DNA of 64,000 nucleotides from positions 62,255,741 through 62,319,740 of the forward strand of contig CM062289.1 in assembly GCA_031216915.1 (NCBI GenBank). The letters run 5' to 3'. Below, piece by piece: positions 11,805 through 21,785 of the stretch. The notes below the pieces were generated by a model. That model had not been told where the DNA came from. It saw nothing but the letters and a program-made list of their open reading frames with translations, and made no database searches. A program made the translations under genes and the position numbers. Numbering within the stretch: position 1 is the first letter of the stretch; the number at the start of each line of letters is the position of its first letter. Origin of the DNA: Pictodentalium vernedei (lineage: Eukaryota; Mollusca; Scaphopoda; Dentaliida; Dentaliidae).

Positions 11805-11912
11805 TTGTCACTGTCCCATCTGGTGATATACCCAACACCATAGGGTTCATTTATATAGCCGGTAAGTTGTGGGTCACTCACAAATAACATAACCACATTC
11901 TTCTTCAGATCC
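11805..11912 (-). CDS. Single exon, CDC1/TED1/PGAP5-like metallophosphoesterase
   Basis: On the minus strand an acceptor (ttttccag) precedes 108 bases that end at a strong donor (GTAAGT). The interior is one open frame of 35 codons plus one and two split-codon bases, so both splice phases are consistent. The peptide includes VVMLFVSDPQLTGYINEP and GYITRWDSD. The SDPQL motif after a hydrophobic strand fits the first metal-binding motif of CDC1-type metallophosphoesterases, which carry DPQ where classic members have DxH. Family members act in the ER/Golgi on GPI-anchor ethanolamine phosphate. I infer the family from memory of motif style. No neighbouring exon was found in the surrounding transposon-rich DNA. 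It may be one exon of a gene with very long introns, or an exon captured by a Helitron-like element. Confidence 0.5.
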
Positions 11913-11929
11913 CTGGAAAATAAAAATAA

Positions 11930-12150
11930 AAATGAAAGTGTCAATGACACTGTAGCTCAACTTGTCAAGACATGTACATGTATAGTATGTGACACAGCAA
12001 TGACAAACATCTAGGTAATGACCTGATAACAAAGGTACATATAAAGTATTGTAATGGTATGTACATAAATACTGACCGTAGCCTGTAACAAATGTATAGG
12101 TAAAGTACTGTAAAAGTGGGTGACAGTCAGATGCTAAACTAGGAAAGAAA
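11930..12150 (+). repeat. Flank shared by the two 1.6-kb repeat blocks
   Basis: The stretch from 'aaaatgaaagtgtcaatg' to 'gtgggtgacagtcagatgc' is repeated at 17584-17775, including 'tatagtatgtgacacagca' and 'ctaggtaatgacctg'. The similarity begins within about 20 bases of the splice acceptor of the minus-strand exon at 11805-11912 but does not include the exon. This marks one edge of a segmental duplication or a shared element boundary. Confidence 0.6.
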
Positions 12151-13746
12151 TCTTTGAGTCCCAGAGTGGGTCTGACTGAACCCCAAAATATTTGTTCTCA
12201 TAGCACAGTGATAACAAAGACACCCCAAAACACACTCATTCCTGTCCCAAGGTGAAAACAAAGGTACGGTACCCAAGAAGTTTCGTGAAGATCAGTTCAT
12301 AAATACGAGCATGTATAGAAGTTGTGACAAAAAACTGATTGGACCTAATTTCGGTACAAAATGGCCACTGGCAGCCATCTTGAATTTTGGACCGCACTCA
12401 GAAACACTCGTTCTCGTCCCAAGGTGATAACAAAGGTACCCAAGAAGTTTTGTGAAGATCGGTTGATAAATACCGCCTCTAGCCCGAGCCGTATTGACAT
12501 GTGCACTTACAGTATATAAGTAGCACTAAATAAATCAAAATTCATTAATTTCTGCACGAGAAAAAAACCTATACTGTATGTGATGTATTCCATTTTACTA
12601 AACATTCATACAAAAATTTATTCAAATCAGAACTTTCATACAGAAGTTCTGTACAAAAAACTGATTGCACTAATTTTGGTACAAAATGGCTGCTGGTGGC
12701 CATCTTGAATTTCGGACCACACCCCAAAACACCCGTTCTCATCCCACAGTGATAACAAAGGTACCCAAGAAGTTTCGTAAAGATCGGTTCATAAATAAGG
12801 CCTCTAGCCTGAGCCGTATAGAAGTTGTGTACAAAAAAACTGATTTGACCTAATTTTGGTACAAAATGGCCACTGGCAGCCATCTTGAATTGTGGACCGC
12901 ACTCAGAAACACTCGTTCTCATCCCAAGGTGATAACAGAGGTACTCAAGAAGTTCCGTGAAGATTGGTTGATAAATGCAGCCTCTAGCCCGAGCCGTGTT
13001 GACATGTATACTTACTGTGTGTAAGTAGCACTGAAAAAATCAAAGTTCATCTAATTTGCATAATTTCTGCACAAGAAAAAAACCCGTATTATATGTGATG
13101 TATCCCATGGTACTAAGCATTCACACAAAAAAATTTTCAAATCAGCGCTTTCATATGGAAGTTCTGTGCAAAAATCTGATTGCACCTAATTTTGTACAAA
13201 ATGGCTGCCATCGGCCATCTTGAATTTTGGACCAGACCCCAAAACACCTGTTCTCGTCCCACGGTGATACCAAAGGTACCCAAGAAGTTTCGTAAAGATC
13301 GGTTTATAAATACGGCCTCTAGCCCGAGCCATATTGGCATTTGCACTTACAGTGCTGAAAGTAACACTAAATACATCAAAATTAGTCTAATTTGCATAAT
13401 TTACGTACGAGAAAAAAAAACGTATTGTATGTGATGTACCCCATGGTATTAAACATTCATACAAAACATTATTCAAATCAGAGCTTTCATATGGAAGTTC
13501 TGCGCAAAAATCTGATTTCACCTAAGTCTGTACAAAATGGCCGCCAGCGGCCAACTTGAATTTCGGATCGGACCCCAAAACACTCGTTCTCGTCCCACGG
13601 TTATAACAAAGGTACCCAAGAAGTTTCGTAAAGATCGGTTCATAAATACGGCCTCTAGACCAAGCCGTATTGAATTGTTGACGGACAGACGGACGACTGG
13701 CCATGGCATAAGCTCAAATTTGGCTTCGCCAAAGTTGAGCTAAAAA
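12150..13746 (+). mobile_element. Helitron-like repeat block A with 3' end 4
   Basis: The block holds four to five diverged repeats of a unit of roughly 300 bp with 'gtacaaaatggc', 'gccatcttgaattt', 'ggtgataacaaaggtaccc' and 'aagatcggttcataaatac'. It closes with 'acggacagacggacgac', hairpin tttggcttcgccaaa and gttgagCTAA (to 13743). A second copy of the whole block lies at 17588-19515. The small open frames in both strands are by-products of the repeat and are not genes. Confidence 0.6.
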
Positions 13747-13779
13747 AAGAGAAAATTACTTCAGGAGGCTATGTTTTAA

Positions 13780-13903
13780 CCCTTTACCCAATGCAAACGA
13801 TATCAAAATTTATTATTTTCATTACTGTTTTTTGAAATTTAAGAAAAAAAATCAACAAAACCACATGTGACAACTCATTGGAACGGGCTCGTTAGGTAAA
13901 GGG
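13780..13903. mobile_element. piggyBac-like MITE (TTAA), short version
   Basis: TTAA at 13776-13779 and 13904-13907 bounds inverted ends ccctttaccca and, read from the right, ccctttacctaacg. Inner sequence such as 'gatatcaaaatttattatt' is shared with longer relatives at 52707-52940 and 55512-55740. TTAA plus CCCTTT termini are typical of piggyBac-type elements. This copy has lost one half of the central hairpin. There is no coding content. Confidence 0.75.
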
Positions 13904-13915
13904 TTAAATTAAGGA

Positions 13916-14960
13916 CATCTGCATGTACATGGCTATGAGTGACTAATAGCCATCATAAAGCATCAGAGCAGAATTACAGGTAAGATTTCTGTATATCTAC
14001 ATCAATATGGCTGTGAGTGATTAATAGCCAATGTAAAGCATCAGAGATGAACTACAGGAAAGATTTCTGTATATCTACATCAATATGGCTGTGAGTGATT
14101 AATAGCCAATGTAAAGCATCAGAGAAGAACTACAGGTAAGATTTCTGTATATCTACATCAATATACCTGTGAGTGATTAATAGCCAATGTAAAGCATCAG
14201 AGATGAACTACAGGAAAGATTTCTGTATATCTACATCAATATGGCTGTGAGTGATTAATAGCCAATGTAAAGCATCAGAGAAGAACTACAGGTAAGATTT
14301 CTGTATATCTACATCAATATACCTGTGAGTGATTAATAGCCAATGTAAAGCATCAGAGATGAACTACAGGTAAGATTTCTGTATATCTACATCAATATAC
14401 CTGTGAGTGATTAATAGCCAATGTAAAGCATCAGAGATGAACTACAGGAAAGATTTCTGTATATCTACATCAATATGGCTGTGAGTGATTAATAGCCAAT
14501 GTAAAGCATCAGAGATGAACTACAGGAAAGATTTCTGTATATCTACATCAATATGGCTGTGAGTGATTAATAGCCAATGTAAAGCATCAGAGATGAACTA
14601 CAGGAAAGATTTCTGTATATCTACATCAATATGGCTGTGAGTGATTAATAGCCAATGTAAAGCATCAGAGAAAAACCGCAGGTAAGATTTCTGTATATCT
14701 ACATCAATATGGCTGTGAGTTATTATTAATAGTTGATGTAAAACCATCAGAGTAGAATTACAGGTAAGATTTCCATATATCTACATAAACATGGCTGTGA
14801 GTTATTCAAAGATGACGTAAAACCATCAGAGAACTACAGGTAAGGTTTCTGTGTATCCACATCAACATGGCTGTTAGTTATTAATAGCCAATGTAAAGCA
14901 TCAAAGAACTACAGGTAAGATTTCTGTATATCTACATCAACATGGCTGTGTGTGATCACA
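13916..14960. repeat. 78-bp tandem satellite array
   Basis: About 13 units of 78 bp are built on 'tctgtatatctacatcaat', 'tgagtgattaatagcc' and 'gtaaagcatcagag'. Two subtypes differ at 'atggctgtg' versus 'atacctgtg' and at 'aggaaag' versus 'aggtaag'. They alternate in the middle of the array (14020-14460), which suggests a 156-bp higher-order unit. Edge units near 14700-14950 are more diverged, as in arrays homogenised from the centre. No coding function. Confidence 0.9.
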
Positions 14961-15124
14961 TACAGTCATTTCTAACTGTCAGTTCACACTTTTTAAAGAA
15001 AACACTACACACACAAATACATACAGGTAGGCCCTTGATTATAACTCTCAAGATCACATACAGACATTTCTAACTGTCACTTTACACTTATACCAGAAAA
15101 CACTACAGACACAATACACAGGTA

Positions 15125-15438
15125 CAGTTAAAACTAAAAGTCCTGTCCTGAAATGCGCACAAATAGCACGTCGATATGCACGTTAATCTACGCGATATGA
15201 CCATAGTAAGGCTATCAAATACTGTAAATATGGCCTGTGCACAAGCAATGTTTCAGCCAATGGACCTCCGGGTAACCCGGAGGTCCATTGGCAGAAACAT
15301 TGCCCATGTTTGCTATGAGTAACCAGGAGAACCTGCTGTGCTTTGGATACCATTCGATATGACAATTGCGCGTAATTCCTACGTGCAATTAAGCCTAGAT
15401 AAGCGCACAGTTCGTGACAGGACTTCTAGTTTTAACTG
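15125..15438. mobile_element. TA-flanked MITE with shared palindromic core
   Basis: Inverted ends read cagttaaaactaaaagtcc at the left and, from the right, cagttaaaactagaagtcc. They are bounded by TA at 15123-15124 and 15439-15440. The centre (about 15247-15305) is a hairpin containing ttcagccaatggacctccgg and its complement. The same core occurs in a MITE family with other termini (24909, 31970, 57831). The target is a 'cacttatac...gaaaacactac' repeat that is itself present on both sides (15000-15120, 15440-15500). Confidence 0.8.
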
Positions 15439-15598
15439 TAGGGATCATAACTCTCATGATTACATACAGTAATTTCTAAATGTCAGTTCACACTTATACA
15501 AGACAAGAGGCCCCAGGGGGCCCGAGGGTGCTCACCTGACATGGTAACCTAAATATCAACCCAGGGAATTGATTTGAACAAGTTGCCTCTGCCCCTCC

Positions 15599-17540
15599 CA
15601 GGGACCAGCCTAGGGGGGAATTTTAGGGAGACTTCATGTCTCCCTTCAGAAAAAATAGGGTGACTGCAGTCAAGTAGGGAGACTTCACAGGCAAGTGGGG
15701 AAAATTAAGAATATTTATGTACCACCCCCTGCCGCCCCTTCATATTTTCAACCTGTGGTCCTCCATTAAAGTCTGATTAATCCAGGTCCAGTTGTCTCTG
15801 ATACATCTATACCAGGTTAATAAATCACAAAGTAATTATTGACTGAAAATCCCCCACTCCCACCCTCTCCTACATGACCCCTCCCCTCTTCTTTATGCCA
15901 ATCCCCCAGCACCCTCCTGTGGTTGCCTTTCACAAAAGTCCAACTAAGCTAATAATTTCTCAAGTCTGAAAGTGTGAACAGGACCAGATGAAAGAAGGTT
16001 GCTTGGAAGGTACTTTGTTAGTTAAACAAAATACATTCTGGGGTCGAGTATTTTGTAAAATAAATGTCATTCATCATCATTTTTATAGCATTCCGGTGGC
16101 TTTCCACGTCATTCCGGTGTTTAGGTGGACCCTTTTCAAGATCCTTCACATGCACACTTGTGTCCTGTACAAAACTTTTCTTGTCATCGCTAAACCTTTT
16201 TTTCATGTGTTTCCAGGGGTTGAAATTGGATTTTTTTTCAGGTCGACAAAGTGTCTTCCTAGGCCCTAAATCTAGTCGCCAATTTTGTAATCAGATCGCC
16301 ACATGAAAAGATGTGTACTGAAGCAGAGGCCGAAGGCATCTACAGCGAGTGCTAAAGGCATGAGCAATTTTAGAGGGGTTTGGGGGGTCCTCCCCCCCAA
16401 GAAAATTTTGAAATCTTCTATTAAATGGAGCCTTCTGGCGGCTTCTGGGCTGAAAATTCACCTTATTTTTGGCCGGCAAAATGTCGTTTTCAGCAGCATG
16501 CTTCACTTATAAGTTTTTGACTGCACAATTCTTGACAGTTGACTTATATTGTTTGATACAAAATTAATACACGGAATTTGTTGACAGAAAAGAATCTCAT
16601 CGTGCCATTCATTATTAACGAATGGAATGGTGATGTTCTTTTCTATCAATGAATCGTTATAATTGCAACGACTTCTGTAAAGTTATGTTTGCACTGTACC
16701 AGTGTTTGTGTAACAGTGTATGTGTGTATAATGTGAAAGTTGGGTTTGCGAATGCATCCTGGATGTTGACGAAAATTACCGCAGCTCTTGCACTGATTCT
16801 TTCAATTGTTGAAGAAAAAAATATACATGTAGGATACTTGTTCAAAAAATAATACTGGTATATGTTTCTTCCCACATAATGTGTTATTTTATGTAGGTAT
16901 TGGTGTTTATATCCGACAGATGTGAAAAAATTTATGGTCGCCAATGTGGCGACCACGTATTGCAAGTAAGTCGCCAATCATGAAAGCCAGTCGCATTTGG
17001 CGACCTGGCGCTCGCTAATTTCAACCCCTGTGTGTTTCAATTTCATTCATGTTTTAATGGGAATAGACAGCAAAACAGTTAACAGTCGTCAGCAAAACGA
17101 AATAAAAATACAGTGTTAGAAAATACGTCCGTTGTGTATACATTTTTGGTATCCTAAGCAAGGTAACCTATTTTCAAACTGGGTTAGTTTGTTGAGTTGC
17201 GTAAGTCACTTATTTCTGTTTCGACACTTGAAGCTCCGACTGAAACGGAACAAAATAGAAATGAAAAATCCGCCATAAGCGACAATGGACAATTGATTGT
17301 TGTGTGATTTCAAATAAATGGTTGTTTATTTGACGAATGAAAATGCCCATTTATCACACTCAAGCAAATTCGATTCTTGAAATAATTGTTTTTATGTAAA
17401 CCTTGGATCACTCAGTTCAGCCTTTCCTCATTTTGGCCAATTTTTAGAGGGCGACTTGTAATCGCCCTGACTATTTCTAGGTGACTCTGGGCTTAGAAGG
17501 GCGACATAATCACCCTAGTCACCCTCACGGCTGGTCGCTG
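15599..17540. mobile_element. Outer hAT-like nonautonomous element (1.9 kb)
   Basis: The left end cagggaccagcc and right end ggctggtcgctg form inverted repeats matching at 11 of 12 positions. Perfect octamers gcccctcc flank the element at 15591-15598 and 17541-17548. The CAGGG start and 8-bp duplication fit hAT. Subterminal 'gggagactt' and 'gggcgac' motifs lie near both ends. There is no transposase frame. A second hAT element sits inside it at 16214-17030. Part of its interior (16010-16135) recurs inverted at 47455-47580. Confidence 0.88.
16214..17030. mobile_element. Inner hAT-like element with perfect TIR and TSD (817 bp)
   Basis: The termini caggggttgaaatt and aatttcaacccctg are exact 14-bp inverted repeats. 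Exact octamers tgtgtttc flank them at 16206-16213 and 17031-17038. Several copies of 'gtcgcc' or 'ggcgac' cluster near both ends, as expected of transposase-binding subterminal repeats in hAT elements. There is no transposase, so it is nonautonomous. It inserted into the outer hAT element (15599-17540). The perfect ends suggest a relatively recent insertion. Confidence 0.92.
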
Positions 17541-17587
17541 GCCCCTCCTAAGAAAAACTTACACCAAATATCCAAAAATTCTGACCG

Positions 17588-19515
17588 GTGGATCTAAAAT
17601 GAAAGTGTCAATGTACATGTATAGTATGTGACACAGCAATGACAAATATCTAGGTAATGACCTGATAACAAAGGTACATGTAATGTATTGTAACGGTCTG
17701 TACATAAATACTGACTGTAGCCTGTAACAAATGTATAGGTAAAGTATTATAAAGGTGGGTGACAGTCAGATGCTAAACTAGAAAAGAAATCTTTGAGTCC
17801 CAGAGTGGGACTGAACCCCAAAATATTTGTTCTCATAGCACAGTGATAACAAAAGCACCCCAAAACACATTCATTCCTGTCCAAAGGTGAAAACAAAGGT
17901 ACCCAAGAAGTTTCGTAAAGATCAGTTCATAAATACAAGCTGTATAGAAGTTGTGACAAAAAAACTGATTGGACCTAATTTACTTACAAAATGGCCACTG
18001 GCAGCCATCTTGAATTTTGGACCGCACCCAGAAACACTCGGTTTCATCCAAAGGTGATAACAAAGGTACCCAAGAAGTTTTGTGAAGATCGGTTGATAAA
18101 TACAGCCTCTAGCCCGAGCTGTACTGACATGTGCACTTACAGTGTATAAGTAGCACTGAATAAATCAAAGTTCATCTAATTTGCATAATTTCTGCACGAG
18201 AAAAAAACCCGTACTATATGTGATGTATTCCATGTACTAAACATTCATACAAAAATATATTCAAATCAGAACTTTCATATTGCACTAATTTTGGTACAAA
18301 ATGGCTGCTGGTGGCCATCTTGAATTTCGGATCACACCCAAAAACCCTCGTTCTCATCCCACGGTGATAACAAAGGCACCCAAGACGTTTCGTAAAGATC
18401 GGTTCATAAATACGGCCTCTCGCCTGAGCCGTATAGAAGTTGTGTACAAAAAACTGATTAGACCTAATTTCGGTACAAAATAGCCACTAGCAGCCATCTT
18501 GAATTTTGGACAGAGCCCAGAAACACTCGGTCTCGTCCCAAGGTGATGACAAAGGTACCCAAGACGTTTCATGAAGATCGGTTCATAAATACAGACTCTA
18601 GCCCGAGCCGTATTGACATGTGTACTTACTGTGTGTAAGTAGCACTGAAAAAATCAAAGTTCATCTAATTTGCATAATTTCTGCACGAGAAAAAAACATG
18701 TATTATATGTGATGTATCCCATGGTACTAAACATTCACACAAAAAATTATTCAAATCAGCGCTTTCATATGGAAGTTCTGTGCAAAAATCTGATTGCACC
18801 TAATTTTGTACAAAATGGCTGCCATCGGCCATCTTGAATTTCGGACCGGACCCAAAAACACTTGTTCTCATCCCACGGTGATACCAAAGGTACCCAAGAA
18901 GTTTCATAAAGATCGGTATATAAATACGGCCTCTAGCCCGAGCCGTATTGGCATTTGCACTTACAGTGCTGAAAGTAACACTAAATACATCAAAATTAGT
19001 CTAATTTGCATAATTTACAAACGAGAAAAAAACCTGTATTATATGTGATATATCCCATGGTACTATTTATTTATTTATTGATGTTTAAGGTCACATATTT
19101 ATGCACAATGGCTAATCATGACCGTGACAGTTTTACGGGTGGAGAAAGCCGGAGTACCCGGAGAGAACCACCGAGCAACGACGAGCAGCTGCCAGCTCCC
19201 CAACATCGTAACTCCGCACTGCAGCACAGGCAGGGTTAGATTGGTTGAAGACATGCGTACCATCGACGTGCAGTACGCCTTAGTACACGGCGTCATCGTG
19301 CCCCCACGCGGGCAATGGAGATGCCCATGGTACTAAACATTCATACAAAAAATTATTCAAATCAGCACTTTCATATTGCACTAATTTTGGTACAAAATGG
19401 CTGCTGGTGGCCATCTTGAATTTCGGATCACACCCAAAAACCCTCGTTCTCATCCCACGGTGATAACAAAGGTACCCAAGACGTTTCATATGGAAGTTCT
19501 GCGCAAAAATCTGAT
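17588..19515 (+). repeat. Repeat block B, second copy of the 11.9-13.7 kb block
   Basis: From 'gaaagtgtcaatgtac' onward this follows the order of block A (11930-13400), with the same internal units around 'gtacaaaatggc' and 'gccatcttgaattt', at visible divergence. It lacks the Helitron-like terminal hairpin of block A because the LINE fragment follows at 19516. A truncated SINE is inserted at 19065-19323. The order shared over about 1.4 kb means it was copied as a block. Confidence 0.75.
19065..19323 (-). mobile_element. 5'-truncated SINE with 11-bp target duplication
   Basis: The minus strand carries the body and tail of the 5S-headed SINE family ('gactgtcacggtcatgat' type end, 'gaccttaaacatc', aataaata). 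The head is missing, and the copy stops inside the body, near a stretch matching 'gcgtgggggcacgatg'. The direct repeat cccatggtact at 19054-19064 and 19324-19334 brackets it. Loss of the 5' end is the usual outcome of incomplete reverse transcription. Confidence 0.8.
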
Positions 19516-20127
19516 CCATGTTTGGGGTAACTTGAAAGGTATAAATAAGTTGTTTTTAATGCAAAAATGCTCTATAAGAATTTTAAACAATTCACTATAT
19601 AACTCTCACACAGATCCTTTGTTTCAAAAAGACAAAATTTTAAAGGTTAGCGATCTTTTTGTGCTCCATACGTCTCTGCTTCTATTTGACTGGAGAAATA
19701 ATAATCTCCCTGTGTCTTTTGATAATTTGTTCAGTGCTCTGGAAAATAGAAGTGGAAGATCCACCAGACAATCTGGCATGCTTCTTGAAGAAAGATCTTG
19801 AACAAGATCTCTAGATGCCCTCCCAACATTCGCTTACCCGAAAATTTGGAATAGACTGGATGAAAAAGACTGCACAACATCCCACTTAGAGGCACATTTT
19901 GAAAGGAGTTGATAAAAAAAATCGTTAAGATTGTATGATGCTAATGTAAACTGTAATAACCCATATTGCGTAGATTGCTTAGGTACTTAAAATCTATCTT
20001 TTCGTCCTTTCTAATTACATGGTATTAACAGCTCGGGAATTTGGCTTTTCCACAACCTTAATTTACTTACACATTCTGATCTGAATAATAATAAAAAAAT
20101 AATAATAATAATAAAAAAATAAAATAA
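19516..20127 (+). pseudogene. 5'-truncated LINE, C-terminal end of ORF2 and 3' tail
   Basis: The peptide from about 19517 reads WGNLKGINKLFLMQKCSIRI, then HTDPLFQKDKILKVSDLF and, after a +1 change near 19800, LPTFAYPKIWNRL. The pattern 'QKxxIRI...Y..HT.PLF...KILK..DL' is typical of the region downstream of the reverse transcriptase domain in Jockey/CR1-like non-LTR elements. The stop falls at about 19911. It is followed by a short 3' UTR and an A-rich tail of aataataa repeats (20087-20127), consistent with an insertion that lost its 5' end. The catalytic domain is absent, and the exact clade cannot be told from this piece. Confidence 0.8.
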
Positions 20128-20128
20128 A

Positions 20129-21603
20129 CAAGAGGGATGTTACATCCCAACGCTCACCTACATTCGCACTTGATAATGTCGTTCCAATGTAACATGCCTA
20201 ATATTTAGTTAATATAAATCACTAACTAGGCATCAAATGATTAATGTGGTTTATGTGATGGCTTTGGAAAGTCTATATTTCTGCATTTATTATATATCAA
20301 TTCAACATAGAATCATTGGATATAAAAGCATTTTTTTCTTTTAGAAATGTTTATGATTAAGAATATGAATCGTGAGGCCAGGTATTAAATCATAAATAAG
20401 AATTAGGAAAGGCTTTCATAAATCACTGAAATTGTAATTGAAGTACATTCATTGGTTAAAGAGGAGTTGCGGAAAAACATTCATTCAAGAAAGTGACTAT
20501 AAGTCCCAACAAAAATACATCACATCAACAACTAAAATAAGCCTTAATGTTACTAGTAACAAGTATGAGAAAGTATTAAATAAAAAAAAAAAAGTTAAAA
20601 AAAATTTTTTTTGAAGAAAGTTAATATAAGTCCCAAAAATCCCCATTAAATTCCTCAAATATGCATGTAATAAGGGCGCAACGTTACCGCAATGTAGTTC
20701 AGTAACCCATGCGTACAATATCAATTGCCTGGAAAGACACATAGAAACAGAACTCACCTTAACACCTCACCTTAACACAAACTTTTAGAACTTAAAATTG
20801 AGTAAGTCAGACAAAAACGTGAACATTGTGACTGAAAAAAAGAAAAGAAATCAGTTAAATTTCTGCATACAGTAGGGTTAATACCTACAGTTGTTATTGA
20901 AATGAGAAAATAAACAGTAATGAGAGGTGAAGGCACCACAATCTGCACAAAAGCTGACTTTAACGCAAATTCTTACAACACCTAAATGCTAATTCTTACA
21001 AGTTTTGGCAGAAAATCAGCCTCAAATTCCTCAAATATGCATGTAATGAGGGTTAAATATTACTGCAATGGAGTTCAGTAACCAAAGTGTAGAATATTAA
21101 TCACCTGGAAAGACACATAGAAACACAACTCACCTAAACACAAAGTTTACAAAGTTTTACAACTTAAAATTTACTAAGTCCGAGAAAAACATGAAAATTT
21201 TGAGTGAAAAAAAAGAAAATTTTCGTTAAATTTCTGCATACAGTAGGGTTAATACTTACAGTTGCTATTGAAATATGAAAATCAACAGTAATGAGAAGTT
21301 AAACCAGCACAATCTGCACAAAAGCTGACTTTAACACAAATTCTTACAACACCTAAATGCAAATTCTTACAACTTTTGGCAGAAAATTTTAGCTGAAATT
21401 TGGAAAAAAGCCGTAGTTTCAGGGTTAAATACTGTTCTGATAGTCCCCTACAACCTACATATGCAATATCAAAGGCCTGAGCCCACTGATGTTTGAGAAA
21501 TTCACCTTAACATTAAATCTTACAATATTGGACACGCCGGACGCTGACGCTCGAGGTTATCAGAATAGCTCACCACATCTTACAGATGTAGGTGAGCTAA
21601 AAA
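20129..21603 (+). mobile_element. Helitron-like element with both ends visible (1.47 kb)
   Basis: The left end caagagggatgttacatccc holds a hairpin and is followed by gctcacctacat. The right end has hairpin acatcttacagatgt followed by aggtgagCTAA. The motifs gctcacctacat and atgtaggtgagc are inverse to each other, an asymmetric inverted repeat. Two internal blocks around 'cctcaaatatgcatgtaat' and 'ctgcatacagtagggttaa' are repeated (about 20640-20960 and 21010-21330). No coding capacity is seen. The architecture resembles Helentron/Helitron2-type nonautonomous elements, an inference from structure only. Confidence 0.65.
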
Positions 21604-21785
21604 TAGTTTTCGCTCTCTGACTCTGGATCTTGTCATCAGCTTCCGATATGGGCTGCTCACTTCTCAGATCACAATCATTAATAAAAAAATAAAATAAAAA
21701 ATAGTTTTCGCTCTCTGACTCTGGGTCTTGTCATCAGCTTCTAATATGGGCTACTTACTTCTCAGATCACAATCATTAATAATGC
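21604..21785. repeat. 95-bp tandem duplication
   Basis: The stretch 'atagttttcgctctctgac' to 'cacaatcattaata' occurs twice (21604-21680 and 21700-21780). The copies are separated by an A-rich linker (ataaaaaaataaaat) that resembles the tail of the LINE fragment upstream of the Helitron-like element. The copies differ at a handful of positions. The duplication could mark an old insertion or excision scar. Confidence 0.75.

Larger units (their letters stand above)
15502..17587 (+). mobile_element. Helitron-like 5' end carrying nested hAT elements
   Basis: A 5' start 'caagaggccccagggggcc' (with a hairpin ggccccagggggcc) is followed by 'gctcacctgac' and 'gaacaagttgcc', the family's 5' pattern. 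The sequence resumes at 17549 with 'aatatccaaaaattctgac' after a 1.9-kb insertion (15599-17540). It then runs into the second repeat block at about 17588. The element itself contributes only about 130 bases here and has no visible 3' end of its own. Confidence 0.5.

Noticed and set aside
12569-13743. Recurrent frames with FKMAASGHFVPKLG-type peptides
   Set aside because: They come from the repeated 'gccatcttgaatttcgg' unit of the Helitron-like block and appear in both strands, with stops in many units.
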